Source: Dromaius novaehollandiae
Taxonomy: Eukaryota > Chordata > Aves > Casuariiformes > Dromaiidae
DNA length: 64,000 bases
NCBI RefSeq assembly: GCF_036370855.1
Contig: NC_088098.1
Coordinates: 41,233,981 to 41,297,980, forward strand
Direction: 5' to 3'
Part shown: positions 40,801 to 49,529 of the stretch, in pieces
Position numbering within the stretch: position 1 is the first letter of the stretch
Layout of the letters: the number at the start of each line of letters is the position of its first letter
Made by a program: the position numbers and the translations under genes
Notes under the pieces: model-generated
The model's input: only the letters and a program-made list of their open reading frames with translations
Database searches by the model: none
What the model was told of the DNA's origin: nothing

Positions 40801-43800
40801 TCTTAGAGAGTTAAAAACATTTCAAGTAAACCTTTCTTCATACATACTTTCAGCTTTTAGGTACCTAGACTTTTTTCAGATCTGAAACAGAAGTAGTAAA
40901 CTTCAAGTTTTTGAACCTAAATTTGTTTTCTACAGCTACATCGTTTGGTTTAATATAAGCCTTGCCACATTTGCAACCTTAGACTAGCATAACTTCAAAT
41001 ACACTACTACTGCTGACATGCAGTTATTCTGATTTAATGTCAGTCCAAAATATACACTTGTCTCTGGTGTGTGTAAATATATAGGAGGACCCTTACTGAA
41101 TTAAGTGTGCCTCCTTTTCGGATGAACTATCCAAGGACTGGCTTGCTCCTTTCCATACAGAAGTAGATACACTTGTATTATATGAATATCCAAAATGAAA
41201 GTTTTTTTTCCAAGAATAAAAGTAGATGAGTAAATTGATGAGGCAAATCATTATTTTTTGCATTAGGGTGAAGATGTTGTTATATGCCTTGCTCCAGCAA
41301 ATGGAAATATCTTTAGAGGCAATTCGACAACTGTCATTGTATCGTAACCATTCCACTCTTCTTGTGTAGATTCAGGCAATATATTTCTCAAAAGTGTCAG
41401 GGAACAAAGTAAGCAGAGTGGAAGAAATCTAGCTTTATATATTGTCTTCTGTTTTATCTTCACAAAGACTACAAAACCCTTCTGGAAAGGAGATGCCAAG
41501 GTATGTTACGACATAAGAATGGTGAAAATTATTAAGAAGTAAGTCTTACAGAGACCAACAACTTCATTTATGGAGACAATCAGTTTTGGTTTTTGGTTTC
41601 CCAGAATGATTGATGATCCTAGTAATATTTCTGAATTTATTTTTATTTTTTGGTTACCTTATTTTTAGGGATACTATGATACTATGGATGCAGGTTATAT
41701 GGATGAAGATGGCTATTTATATGTCCTGTCTCGAGCTGATGATGTGATCAATGTTGCAGGACACAGAATTTCAGCAGGTGCAATTGAAGAGGTGAGCATT
41801 GGCTGACAGTAAACTAGAAACATGAAAAAGGAATAAAGAAAGCTGAGTTCACAGAGACTGAAAATCTCACAAAAATCTCTTTTTTTTCTGCTTTTCTTGG
41901 TTGCATTTGTATTGGTATTTTTAACAAAAACATTAAGTGTTTCAGGTCCTTCCTGCTAAAGTCCTTTCGAGGACTTGAACTTAATCAACAGTGAGCATTC
42001 ATACCACAAGCTTGATCAAGCAGGCATGATATGACAGAGGAAGGTGGAGTTAAGGGGCAGTATGGTAGCAGTGGAAGCATTTCTGTAGACTCCGATGTCA
42101 TATGTACTTGGGAATACATTATGATAATGTAGGCAGTCCTTCAAGGCTCAGTGTATCAGGGAGTTGCACCAGTTACTGTAGTGGCTTAGGAGCAGGAGCT
42201 TTTATTTCTAAAGTACAGTTTTAAGGTGTATTTTTGAAAGTGTTTGGTGTTGGATGAATTCTTTTCGGATAGACTCACATTCAGTGCTTTTCTTGATTTG
42301 AAGAGTTTTCTCCTCAGTTTCTGAAGAGCTGTTTTGTCTCATTCTTATTGTACAAGTAGTGCTAAATGAACAATGAAAATTTCTGAAAAAAAGTTCTGCT
42401 GTTAAATTGCAAATCATTAACGTAATACTCATGCAACTGGAAAAGCTGAAAATAGTGGAGTTGACAATAGTATCTGAGTTCCATATCCTTGTTCACTCGC
42501 CTCTCCACTGTTGTGATTGCCAGTTACGAATTTCCCTGATGAGAGATCAATTGCTTATTCAGTGAATATAGGAAAATATGTGCTGAGCATGTAACAAGGG
42601 AAAAATGTACTTTTTAAAACTCTGCACTTAACTGTGCACTGAATCACAAACTAATTTGTTGGTAATTTTTGCTTTATAATATTTATATTATAAATATGTT
42701 AATTAGGATGTTTTAGTGACACTGGATTTTTTAAAGACTAGAAAACTTAAAAAAAAGAATACGAGAAATTCTGGTTACACAGAAGCTCCTAGATTCCCCT
42801 ACTAAATTCTCTTTAATAATTCCTTTCTATCTGGGTGATTTTAGGGAGACGAGGGTGGTATAGAGCTCTACAGTACATCATCCTCCGTTCTTTCCAGGAC
42901 CTTTCAGAGACATCCCTGTTCCTGATATCCCAGTACATGATATCCCACTGCGAAAATAGCCTCCTGGGCCAGATTCATAGTGGTGTTTTAAAGCTGCTCT
43001 AACGTATGCTGCTGCGGATTGGTTCCAGAACTTGCAGAGCATAAAGCTGCATTTTTCTCCCAATTCAAAATCCTGCAATGAGCACAGCTTTTGGCAGGGG
43101 TTCTCATATTATCTGTGACAAGAAATATTTTCCTTTGCACAAGATAGCTTACATTGTTTGATGAAGTTTATACCACAAGCTTGATAAAGAGAGCATGATT
43201 TGACTGAATGAGGTGGGGTTGGTTAAGGGACAGTATGGTAGCGCTGGAGGCATTCCCGTACACTCTGGTATCATATGTATTTGTGAACAAATCATGGTAG
43301 AAACAGGCAATCCTTCAGGGATCAGTCAGCCAGGGAGCTGGACCATCTGCTGTTGTGACTCAGGACTAGGAAGGCATAAAGGTGGCTTTCAGTCACTCTT
43401 CTCCCTATTTCGCCTTGACTTGAGAGTTTTGTGTTGCTTCACTAGAGCACAGCAGGGAATCTCATCCCCACCCATTACTGCTCTACAACTAAATGGATGA
43501 GACTGGATCTGAAACTAACATAAACGAAGACATGAGTTAGGTCCTGAGGACATGAGTTACCTCCTGATCTGTATTATGTTTGCATCCTTTTGAAACTCTT
43601 CCTTGTCCCTGGGCATAGTGTCTGTTTTTATCCCTGTTAGGTAGAGCTTTCCCCTTGAAAGAATAAATGTTTCATCACTATGAAGTTCTAGAAGCTTTTC
43701 TGTTCTCCTTCTGAAAAAAGCTAAACAAACTAAAGTGTTGTTAAAATGCACACAGCAAACTGCTAGTTAAATGAGAAAGCATTAACAAGAACACAAATAA

Positions 43801-46800
43801 CTCTTCAGGAAGATCAGTAAATACAGAATTGGAGGCTCGTCAAATTGCCTTCTAATTAAGTGACAGTCACCTTGTTGAGGCAGTACATTATCTGCATTTA
43901 TATTATAGCTACAAGCTTAACAAGTTTTCCTTAACCTTTTGACTAAAAATTTCAGCTTCATTATGTTCCAGTTAGTTTCTTTGCCTAGGGTACCTATTAC
44001 TATCATTGGGGCTCCATCCTACAGTGATGCAGTAGGAGTTACAGTTTGCTTTGCCAATCAGTGAATGTAAGCTATGGTGGTAACCTCAGGCTGTATTGAT
44101 CTGTCCATCTCTGTTTTGTCTGGTGACCATGTTTGTCTTGACTCTGATGCAACCCAGATTACTTCTTGTCTGTCTAAGGCAAAAGATTAGAAATTGAGGA
44201 ATTTAGCATGAGTAGTCCCCTTCCTGGCACTGAGGTTTCTGTCTGCTGCTGCATTAGAAGGTTTTAGGTCTATCCTTGTGGCCAGCACTCATTCCAGAAA
44301 TGCGATTTCATTCTCTCTCTCTCTCTCTCTCTTTTTTTTTTTTTTCTTTTACTTTTAAGCAACTTTTGAATATCTACTGCTGATTCTGTTCCCTGTTCTT
44401 TTTGGCCTTGTCTTATAAAATTTGATCACTTTAAACTAGTATTTACACTTTCAGTCATTTGAATGAGCTATCCCAAAGTCAAAGCCTGAGAATACAGGTT
44501 ATAACAGGAATGTTGGTAGGATTTTGGATGGACTAGTGAAGGAAAATATTAAAGAGACTTAACTATTTCAGCTCAACAGACTTTTATGAACAAGTGGCAG
44601 CCTGGAATAATGCAAGCAGTCTAGTACAAAACAAAGCTGGCTACACTTACATCTCCACCATCAAGGTCCTGTTGGTGCCTGATAGATAATTACGGAATTG
44701 ATGGCAATATCAGACTACTGCAGACCTTTTTCCTTTGTTTCTGTGGAGAGGCCTCAATTCCTCTTGCTATATAGCTTATTAGTCTACTTTTCCATAATTG
44801 ACTGACATTTCTTTTTACGGTAATGAATTGTATTGTTGTCAGGGTCGAGAATTTAGAGCAGAAAAGGATGTGTGTTTACAGCATGAAAAGGAATGCATTA
44901 TTGAGACTCGGAACTAGAAGTGACCAAAGCTCGTAGGTGTATATGACGCAGTGAAATGTCACAGGGATTCACTTGATTAGAAGTTGCATAAGACACATTC
45001 GTGTATGACTTGCCAGTTTGGATACAGTGACTTCTGAACAAAGTAGACTGTATCTGAATTCAACTATGCTTGCGTATATTTAGACAGCATTGCTGTCTTC
45101 TCTCTCATACTCATGCCTGTTGTAAGAGTAGCCAGTGCTAATGTGCCTTTTTCCTAGAACATCTCCCAGATAGTCGTTCTTTCAGTCATCCCACTGCCCT
45201 TGATTTTGAAAACATATTATATGAAGATTGTTATTAGAAACACATCGTTTTTGTATGCAAAGAGAAATTAATGTGTAGGGTCACATTATGTGACCCTCTG
45301 TGTGGCCTTTGTCGCATTAGGTCCTCTTTGTGATTGAGTACAGAAGACATGTTGAAAGCACTCATGACAGCAAGATTTCCCGAGACCCTGATACCTGTGT
45401 GCAAAGAGCCAGGTGCCTTGGAACAGGATTCACAACTGCCAGAGTCTTAAGCCCAACTTTGTCCCAGAGTTAGGGACACACATCTCGGTATGCAGTGAGA
45501 CATCTTGTGAATCCTCTCCAGCAAGTAAGAGCCTCAGCTAGCTAACTGGAAAGAAAAGAGTACCTCACACTTCTTTCCTAAAAGACAGTTTGAAGATATT
45601 AGTGCTAATGTGCGTCACTTGTGTAATTGCATAAACACACACCAGGGGACTTAGGTTTAATTCCCTTTTTTGTCTAAGGAGGTTCAGACTTAATGTCTCT
45701 GAGAGGGTGAGCTGAGCGCTAGGCTGTAAGCTGAGGTGGGGCCTCTTTATGGCTTTGGTTGAAACTCTACCTTTGCGCAGCAAAGAATGAAAAAGATTTA
45801 AGAAGTCAGAATGAACAAAGGTAAGTATGAATTTATAGCCCAGTAATGAGACTGCTTTCTGGTTTTAGTCCTTATTCCAGACCACTTTTTGCATTGTACA
45901 TTAATTAATCACCATGCTTTATGACAGCCAACTGACCAGAAGCATTCATGACTTTATTTATTGAATCTTTGTCACTAGCATGAGAAAAAAAGGGTTTGTT
46001 TCTGCAATAGGCTATTCCTAAGGGAAGTACTGATCCATCTTAACTGTCAGCTTTGTTGTTTCAACTCATTGTAAACATTGTAACGTGGCAAAATCCATGC
46101 ACAGTGAAATAAATGTTGGGAACAATTTAGTCTGTGAATATTGATGAAAGTAATGATGCTGTATTAGCACAATGTGGTATTATCATTAGGGATGGAAAGC
46201 AAAAGATACATACTTAGGGCTTAGGGCTATGCATAGGACATCTGTTTTGGAAAGCTGGATGAAGTGTTTTCTTGCCTGAGAAAACTGAGGTCTCATTTTA
46301 CATGAGGGCTGGTTAAGCTAGGAAGGGAAATATGAAAAGAGATGGAAGATAACCATGCAAGTATTTGTTATACATTCAGATGTAAATACTAATAATATGA
46401 TGTAAACACTAATAGTAGTCAGCAAATAATACCCACAAGTATTTTCAGACTTTCACTAAAACTTCCTAAAGATGTCTGTTTTATTCACTGGATCTTTTCT
46501 ATCTTCTGCTTAATCTCACTCTCCTTTTTACTGCATTAAAAAATATCAAAGATGATGGGAAGGAGAGGTCACTTTCTCCTCCCCCCCCCCCCCCCCCGAA
46601 AAACAATAGGTTCCCAAATGAAAACTCTATAAGCAAAATATGTGAGTAGAAAGTAAAGACAGGTATCTCGCTTTTAAACAACTTCAGCTTGATTGGTGTA
46701 GAGGAACAGTAACAATTTGTGATGACTTTTTTCATGAGATCCTGGAAAGTTACAGTTTCCAATAAATTCACATACTACAGTCTCTCTTCATAATATTATT

Positions 46801-48047
46801 TCCTAATATTGTAGCAGGTAAAGGACTTTTAATTCCAAGTCCATTCCTACCTTGCAGTTGCTGCAGGTAGGTTACACAGCTGTGTGTTGATTGTGCATTT
46901 GAATAATACTTTTATATTTTTTCTATATACTTGTGTAAATATCAGTTGTAATGTTAACCTGACGGTATGTGTCCCAGCAAAGAACTCACTAAGGCACAAA
47001 AAGATGTGATTCTCTTGTTTTGCCAAAGCTGTAAGGAAATCACCTTTCTTTGTTTTATATTTGAATCTTGTGTTGCTAAAGCTTTTATTTCTTATGTTTA
47101 TTTAGAAGCTACACTGTCTGTCTAGGATAGCACGTAAGAGTGTGTGAAAATATGCATACCTGTACATCTGCAGCATATGTAATTAGAATCCTGAGGTTTA
47201 CTGACTAAGCAATTTTTGCTCTTAAAATGTAAGATTTTTTGTATGTGCCTATCTGTCAAAGTTTTTCACTGAAATGTTCAAATTATTATTAGTTCCATTT
47301 AGTTGTTTTTTTTCTCTCCCTCAGTCTGTTCTCTTCCATCATGCCGTGGCAGACTGTGCCGTTGTAGGCAAGGAGGATGCCTTAAAAGGGCATGTCCCAT
47401 TTGCACTATGTGTACTGAGAGAAGGTGAGAGCTTGTTACTACTGATGTTACTAAAACTTGCACAAGATCAGGGAAAAGGTTAAAACATTTGAAATTCTTC
47501 ATTAGGTGTAAAGACAGAAAAGAAGAAGATTTTGGAAGAGATTGTTGAGCAAGTTCGAAAAAACATTGGTCCAGTAGCAGCTTTCCAGAAAGGAGTGTTT
47601 GTGAAGCAGTTACCAAAAACACGTTCTGGCAAGATACCGCGTTCAGCTCTTTCTGCACTTGTCAGTGGAAAGCCGTATAACGTAAGCTGTAGATGTGTGC
47701 CCTAATGAATTAGATGCACGTGCAAAGACTCAACATCATCTTTTTGATTCTCTAGACCATTCTGCAATTGCTCTATGACTTCAGGTAGCATATTGCATTT
47801 TCTTTCTACAGTATCTTACCCAAAAGATCTTCATGCTCAAGAGATTTCCAAATACTGTGTTCTCAGTTGAGCTTTTGAAAGCTAGAATTAGATGATTCTC
47901 TGAATTAAATTCTGTTTCATTACTGCTTGAAGGATAACAATCTACTATCACATGTTTCTGTATATTCCTTTTCAGATAACACCAACCATTGAAGATGCTA
48001 GTGTGTTTAAACACATTGAAGAAGTGCTGAAGAAAAATCAAATGTGA
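1686..48047 (+). CDS. ACSS3: ACSS3, acyl-CoA synthetase short-chain family member 3 (C-terminal 322 residues, nine exons)
   Basis: Gene-level entry; exons are listed separately. ACSS3 is an ATP-dependent short-chain acyl-CoA ligase (acid + ATP + CoA to acyl-CoA + AMP + PPi), reported in vertebrates to prefer propionate and to lie in the mitochondrial matrix. The nine exons sum to 969 nt (322 codons plus stop), and every splice phase matches the next exon. In order the translation shows the end of the adenylation domain (GKPVGTPDAG), the acid-binding WWQT motif, the ribose-contacting DTMDAGY region, the hinge SRADDVINVAGHRIS, and the C-terminal lid with PKTRSGKIPRSAL. The lysine of SGK is the catalytic lysine of the superfamily, acetylated in related acetyl-CoA synthetases. 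The family is about 690 residues, so the first half, including the signal peptide and P-loop, lies upstream. No frameshift or internal stop was seen. ACSS3 is chosen over ACSS1 and ACSS2 from recalled sequence similarity and the PPFIA2 neighbour. Confidence 0.95.
2330..2500 (-). repeat. MIR-like SINE relic
   Basis: CATCCTCACAA, CCTGTGAGATGAG, ATTTTACAGATGGGAAG and GGCACAGAGAGATTAAGG follow in the order and spacing of the MIR consensus body, antisense to the usual orientation. The copy is diverged and the edges are approximate. Matched from memory of the consensus. Confidence 0.6.
6871..6898. repeat. Exact 14-bp tandem duplication
   Basis: GAGTGATCTGTAGC occurs twice in a row with no mismatch, in an ACSS3 intron. 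It looks like a recent local slippage or duplication. Confidence 0.9.
10487..10570. repeat. 84-bp alternating purine-pyrimidine tract (TG/CA/CG/TA), Z-DNA-prone
   Basis: The tract alternates pyrimidine and purine from 10487 to 10570 with one defect, the middle A of an AAA at about 10513. It starts TATATATGTGTG, passes through a GCACGCGCGCGTGTG core and ends in TGTATATATC. The near-symmetry of the TG and CA arms also permits a hairpin and explains the open frames on both strands. Runs of CG/TG dinucleotides are the classic Z-DNA-forming sequence. Confidence 0.9.
11171..11274 (+). CDS. ACSS3: ACSS3 coding exon, acid-binding motif
   Basis: 104 nt after a TTTAAAG acceptor, ending ACTG|GTGAGT. 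It completes the split Arg and reads FRTLFVAGEHCDVDTLEWSK, then VFKVPVLDHWWQT. The tryptophan pair of WWQT lines the acyl pocket in the acetyl/propionyl-CoA synthetase family. The last base starts the Glu codon of the TE motif. Confidence 0.95.
12573..12610. repeat. 38-bp polypurine tract (GGA/GAA-rich)
   Basis: Uninterrupted run of G and A on the + strand, in an intron. Such tracts can form triplexes; nothing here shows a role. Confidence 0.85.
13493..13532. repeat. Exact 20-bp tandem duplication
   Basis: TGACCATCTAGTAAGGTGAA is present twice head to tail without a mismatch, which points to a recent event or an assembly or slippage artefact. Confidence 0.9.
14055..14320 (-). mobile_element. 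CR1-type LINE fragment, 5'-truncated
   Basis: The left edge AATCATAGAAATG resembles the complement of the ATTCTATG-type 3' terminus of CR1. Inward come ACCTCCTTGAGTAATCTG, CTGTTCCAGTGCTG, TTTTTCCTAACGTCCAATC and CTGAACCTCCCAAGTTG, in the order of the CR1 3' end read antisense. The element therefore lies on the minus strand with its 3' end at the left and is truncated near 14320. It is diverged and keeps no coding capacity. CR1 is the dominant LINE of birds and other sauropsids. Confidence 0.8.
14896..14953. repeat. 29-bp imperfect tandem duplication
   Basis: Two adjacent 29-bp units that begin TACTTCTATAT and end TTTGACC differ at three positions. Confidence 0.85.
15915..16075 (-). repeat. 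MIR-like SINE relic
   Basis: ATACCCCTGTGAAGTAAGTAA, CTTGCAGATACTAAATTGAG, AGAGAAGTGTCTTGCCC and CCATCCAGGAAG follow the order of the MIR or tRNA-SINE body, read antisense. Diverged; edges approximate. Confidence 0.55.
18411..18447. repeat. T-rich (TTTG)n simple repeat
   Basis: Poly-T followed by several TTTG units and T-rich variants, in an intron. Confidence 0.85.
25423..25437. repeat. T15 homopolymer
   Basis: Fifteen consecutive T in an ACSS3 intron. No flanking retroposon was recognised. Confidence 0.85.
28320..28415 (+). CDS. ACSS3: ACSS3 coding exon, after the TE motif
   Basis: 96 nt after TTCACAG, ending AATG|GTAAGA. The first two bases complete Glu, then SGSAITASCIGLGNSATPPP and GQAGKPVPGYN. 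This is the nucleotide-side loop after the acid-binding motif. Human ACSS3 as I remember it reads TETGSPITA here, so this copy has Ser for Thr and Ala for Pro, both mild changes. The last base starts a Val codon. Confidence 0.95.
28416..30789 (+). other. ACSS3 intron, 2.4 kb
   Basis: Intron with GTAAGA donor and TTTTTACAG acceptor. A weak MIR-like stretch lies near 30175-30275. No other gene or repeat was recognised; the minus-strand frames at 28801-29010 and 29340-29594 look like chance. Confidence 0.8.
30175..30275 (+). repeat. Possible MIR-like SINE relic
   Basis: CTGCTCTGCAGCTTTGGGTAA, TTCCCAAGTTAC and TTTCCCTCTTTGTGC resemble the tRNA-proximal part of MIR in sense orientation. The match is short and diverged. 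Confidence 0.4.
30790..30853 (+). CDS. ACSS3: ACSS3 coding exon, 64 nt
   Basis: Short exon after TTTTTTACAG, ending GTAAA|GTAAGC. It completes Val and reads MILNEKKEPMKAKALGNIVV plus two bases of Lys. It corresponds to the beta-strand segment before LPLPPG in ACSS3. The GNIVV core is conserved and the charged loop before it is variable. Confidence 0.93.
31415..31441. repeat. (GAAA)n microsatellite
   Basis: A-run followed by about five GAAA units in an intron. Confidence 0.9.
33378..33393. repeat. A16 homopolymer
   Basis: Sixteen A within an intron; no retroposon body recognised upstream. Confidence 0.85.
36502..36760 (-). repeat. LTR-like terminus of the ERV fragment
   Basis: On the minus strand an ATTAAA variant signal at about 36595 is followed by GTGTCTCTCTGTGCCGG and ends ...GGCCCACACA near 36502, the layout of an LTR R/U5 end. 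The inner edge is not defined, and the target duplication was not found. Confidence 0.45.
36740..36988 (-). pseudogene. Possible displaced integrase zinc-finger remnant
   Basis: An 82-codon minus-strand frame includes VGTPAEDLARSQ and CAFCTLTKF, reminiscent of an integrase N-terminal HHCC region, yet it lies after the dUTPase-like domain. The VGTPAEDLARSQ part matches, at DNA level, the segment at 38181-38225. Rearrangement would explain this, as would a repeated motif in the LTR. The call is weak. Confidence 0.3.
37490..38179 (-). pseudogene. Retroviral pol 3' end: integrase tail plus dUTPase-like domain, decayed
   Basis: One frame stays open on the minus strand for 229 codons, bounded upstream by a TGA at 38180-38182. 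The first part resembles the end of the retroviral integrase core (NDIQNWAGERGIAW, then MEQMNRLLKEQL). The second part resembles a trimeric dUTPase: GSAGLGL at 37823-37843 in motif I, a degenerate motif II (ARSPA), GGVDIVAEVTDSNY in the motif III region and GDQIAQLI as motif IV. The usual Asp of motif I (GLDL) is Gly, and the glycine-rich motif V is not seen. Integrase catalytic residues, protease and reverse transcriptase are missing. It is a relic; no function is expected. Confidence 0.7.
40594..40675 (+). CDS. ACSS3: ACSS3 coding exon, 82 nt
   Basis: Starts after TTTAAG and ends TTTCCA|GTAAGA. It completes Lys and reads LPLPPGAFSGLWENPETFQK, then LYFQKFP. This segment precedes the ribose-binding loop. 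Confidence 0.95.
40676..41668 (+). other. ACSS3 intron, 1.0 kb
   Basis: Intron with GTAAGA donor and TTATTTTTAG acceptor. No repeats or other features recognised. Confidence 0.85.
41669..41791 (+). CDS. ACSS3: ACSS3 coding exon, ribose-binding loop and hinge
   Basis: 123 nt, exactly 41 codons in phase 0, between TTTTTAG and GAG|GTGAGC. It reads GYYDTMDAGYMDEDGYLYV, then LSRADDVINVAGHRISAGAI and EE. By family comparison the Asp of DTMDAG contacts the ATP ribose. Arg-x-Asp-Asp in SRADD carries the hinge about which the lid domain turns between adenylation and thioesterification. Confidence 0.97.
42000..42195 (+). repeat. Intronic direct repeat, copy 1
   Basis: Related to 43169-43370 by TACCACAAGCTTGAT, GCATGAT, CAGTATGGTAGC, ATCATATGTA-type, CAGTCCTTCA and CAGGGAGTTG blocks in the same order. 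About 200 bp; no known family recognised. Confidence 0.75.
43169..43370 (+). repeat. Intronic direct repeat, copy 2
   Basis: Second copy, same strand, 1.17 kb downstream of the first and clearly diverged with small indels. The 95-codon frame at 43213-43500 overlaps it, but the homologous frame in copy 1 is broken, so coding is unlikely. Confidence 0.75.
43529..43568. repeat. 20-bp imperfect tandem duplication
   Basis: GACATGAGTTAGGTCCTGAG is followed directly by a unit with three mismatches. Confidence 0.85.
44312..44345. repeat. (CT)n followed by a T-run
   Basis: About ten CT units followed by a run of about 14 T. Polypyrimidine tract in an intron, far from any acceptor recognised here. 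Confidence 0.9.
46581..46597. repeat. C17 homopolymer
   Basis: Seventeen consecutive C (G on the other strand), rare at this length and prone to sequencing length error. Confidence 0.9.
47325..47424 (+). CDS. ACSS3: ACSS3 coding exon, lid domain start
   Basis: 100 nt after a long pyrimidine tract and CTCAG, ending GAAG|GTGAGA. It reads SVLFHHAVADCAVVGKEDAL, then KGHVPFALCVLRE, the start of the AMP-binding C-terminal domain. The last base starts a Gly codon. Confidence 0.96.
47506..47681 (+). CDS. ACSS3: ACSS3 coding exon, catalytic lysine
   Basis: 176 nt after CTTCATTAG, ending TATAAC|GTAAGC. It completes Gly and reads VKTEKKKILEEIVEQVRKNI, then GPVAAFQKGVFVKQLPKTRS and GKIPRSALSALVSGKPYN. 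The Lys of SGK is encoded at 47631-47633 and is the catalytic lysine conserved in acyl-adenylate-forming enzymes. The preceding intron (47425-47505) is only 81 bp. Confidence 0.97.
47682..47975 (+). other. ACSS3 last intron, 294 bp
   Basis: Intron between phase-0 exons, GTAAGC to TTTTCAG. Nothing else seen. Confidence 0.9.
47976..48047 (+). CDS. ACSS3: ACSS3 terminal coding exon with stop
   Basis: 72 nt in phase 0 reading ITPTIEDASVFKHIEEVLKK, then NQM and TGA. It forms the C-terminal helix of the lid domain. The stop is followed in frame by TAA and TAG. Confidence 0.95.
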   Translation: MTPTIEDASVFKHIEEVLKKNQM

Positions 48048-48730
48048 TAATAGGTTAATAACAAACTGGAATATACAAAGAGACTCTCTGTTAAGAAACA
48101 CCACATTTTAAAAATGAGTAGTGATTTGGGACAAAATTTTTTACTACAGAAATGGTACTGTGTTGTTTAACGTTGTCATAACCAATGAAACATGCTGAAG
48201 CATCTGCATGTTGTCATTTTATGCTGGATATTAAGATTGCTAAGAATTGCAGATAGAATTCATGCATTTCTAAAGCCTTAAATTAGAAAGAATCATTAGA
48301 TTATCTAATATGGTCTCTTGTGACCTTCCATTTTAATCCATTATTATATAATGAGAACAATAACTTGAATTTGGCTAAAACAGCTTAAAAAAGGTAAGTC
48401 ATGGTATGAGGACAGCAATAAATAGAAATTCTAATGTGAAAATTATTGCACATATAAATTGTCTTCACTTACAAAATATGAGCTTTATCTTTTTTAAAAA
48501 AAGTAAAGTTATTTTTCTGGTTTCCACTGATTTTTGCCAAGTCTGTCAGTTATAAATTAGATTCCTTTAGTTGTTTTATTCAGTGATTTTCCAAAGTGCC
48601 TTTTTTGTAGGATGTTAGATGAAGTCTTCTGGCTTTAAAAATCTGTGAAAACTTTGATTTATCCATAGTAATATTGAATAAAAACATGAATTTGAAAAAT
48701 TTGAAATAAAAATACATTTACTCTATGCAT
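48048..48730 (+). other. ACSS3: ACSS3 3' UTR (inferred)
   Basis: AT-rich sequence without coding capacity from the stop to a pair of AATAAA signals. An earlier AATAAA at 48417-48422 could give a shorter message. The exact cleavage site is not known. Confidence 0.6.
48677..48710 (+). terminator. ACSS3 polyadenylation signals
   Basis: Two AATAAA hexamers at 48677-48682 and 48705-48710, followed 30-45 bp later by a GT-rich stretch (TTTTGTTGTGTGTAT near 48740) that fits a downstream element. Confidence 0.6.
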
Positions 48731-49529
48731 TTTTGCTAATTTTGTTGTGTGTATCACTCTTACAAAAAGGATAACCGGGATTTTTTTTTGCTGACATAAA
48801 CAGATGCTTCAGGCTTGCTGAGATATATATATATAGCCAAGAAATTTAGCAAGTGCAGATACTAGGCAGACCATTCTTGAATTTGTAGGCCTTTCCAAAA
48901 TAGTTTGCAGGTTCTCAGCATACTAGCAGATGGAGGATACGCACTCTAAATACATTACTTCTCAAGCTTTTTTTAACCAAACAATAAATGTAAAGATCCT
49001 TTTTAAAATACATGTTCACAGAAATGTTTTGAAACAAAAAAAGTTATTCAAACTCAGCTTTGCTTTCTAGAGGAAGTAACAGTAAGCAATAGGTGAATTC
49101 AGATGTTGGGATAAAGGAGAGGTTCCCTACATAGGCTAAACAAGGTAGAAATGGAGTCTAGACATATTTTGCTGTTGGAGTGTGTCCTCAAAAGTGGATG
49201 TCTGGAAATATTGTTACCTTTTGGTTAGAGTTAAGGACTGTAGCACTGTTAAGTGGCACAATAGTATTGTGATAAGATAAAACAGTAGATTGATATAACA
49301 GCCAAATGACAATAGATAGATAGCTAATTAAAATTACCCTTATCCAGATTCTGTCTTGGGCCCAGTAAGCTCTACCAGTGCCATAGGCAATAAAAAAAAA
49401 AAAAAGTCCAGGTGTTTTTTTCTTGGGACCCCCAGTTGAGCCAGCTACTAACTGTTGGACCAAGTCATACAGTCATATAATAAAACAGCCTGGTTTGAAT
49501 CTGTGTTTTACTTTGGTTGTTGGCAGATA

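Larger units (their letters stand above)
41792..47324 (+). other. ACSS3 intron, 5.5 kb
   Basis: Contents: two related segments of about 200 bp (42000-42195 and 43169-43370), an imperfect 20-bp tandem at 43529-43568, a CT/T tract at 44312-44345 and a C17 run at 46581-46597. No exon was recognised. Confidence 0.8.

Noticed and set aside
43213..43500. 95-codon frame over the duplicated intronic segment
   Set aside because: The frame is not preserved in the sister copy at 42000-42195, so selection for coding is unlikely.
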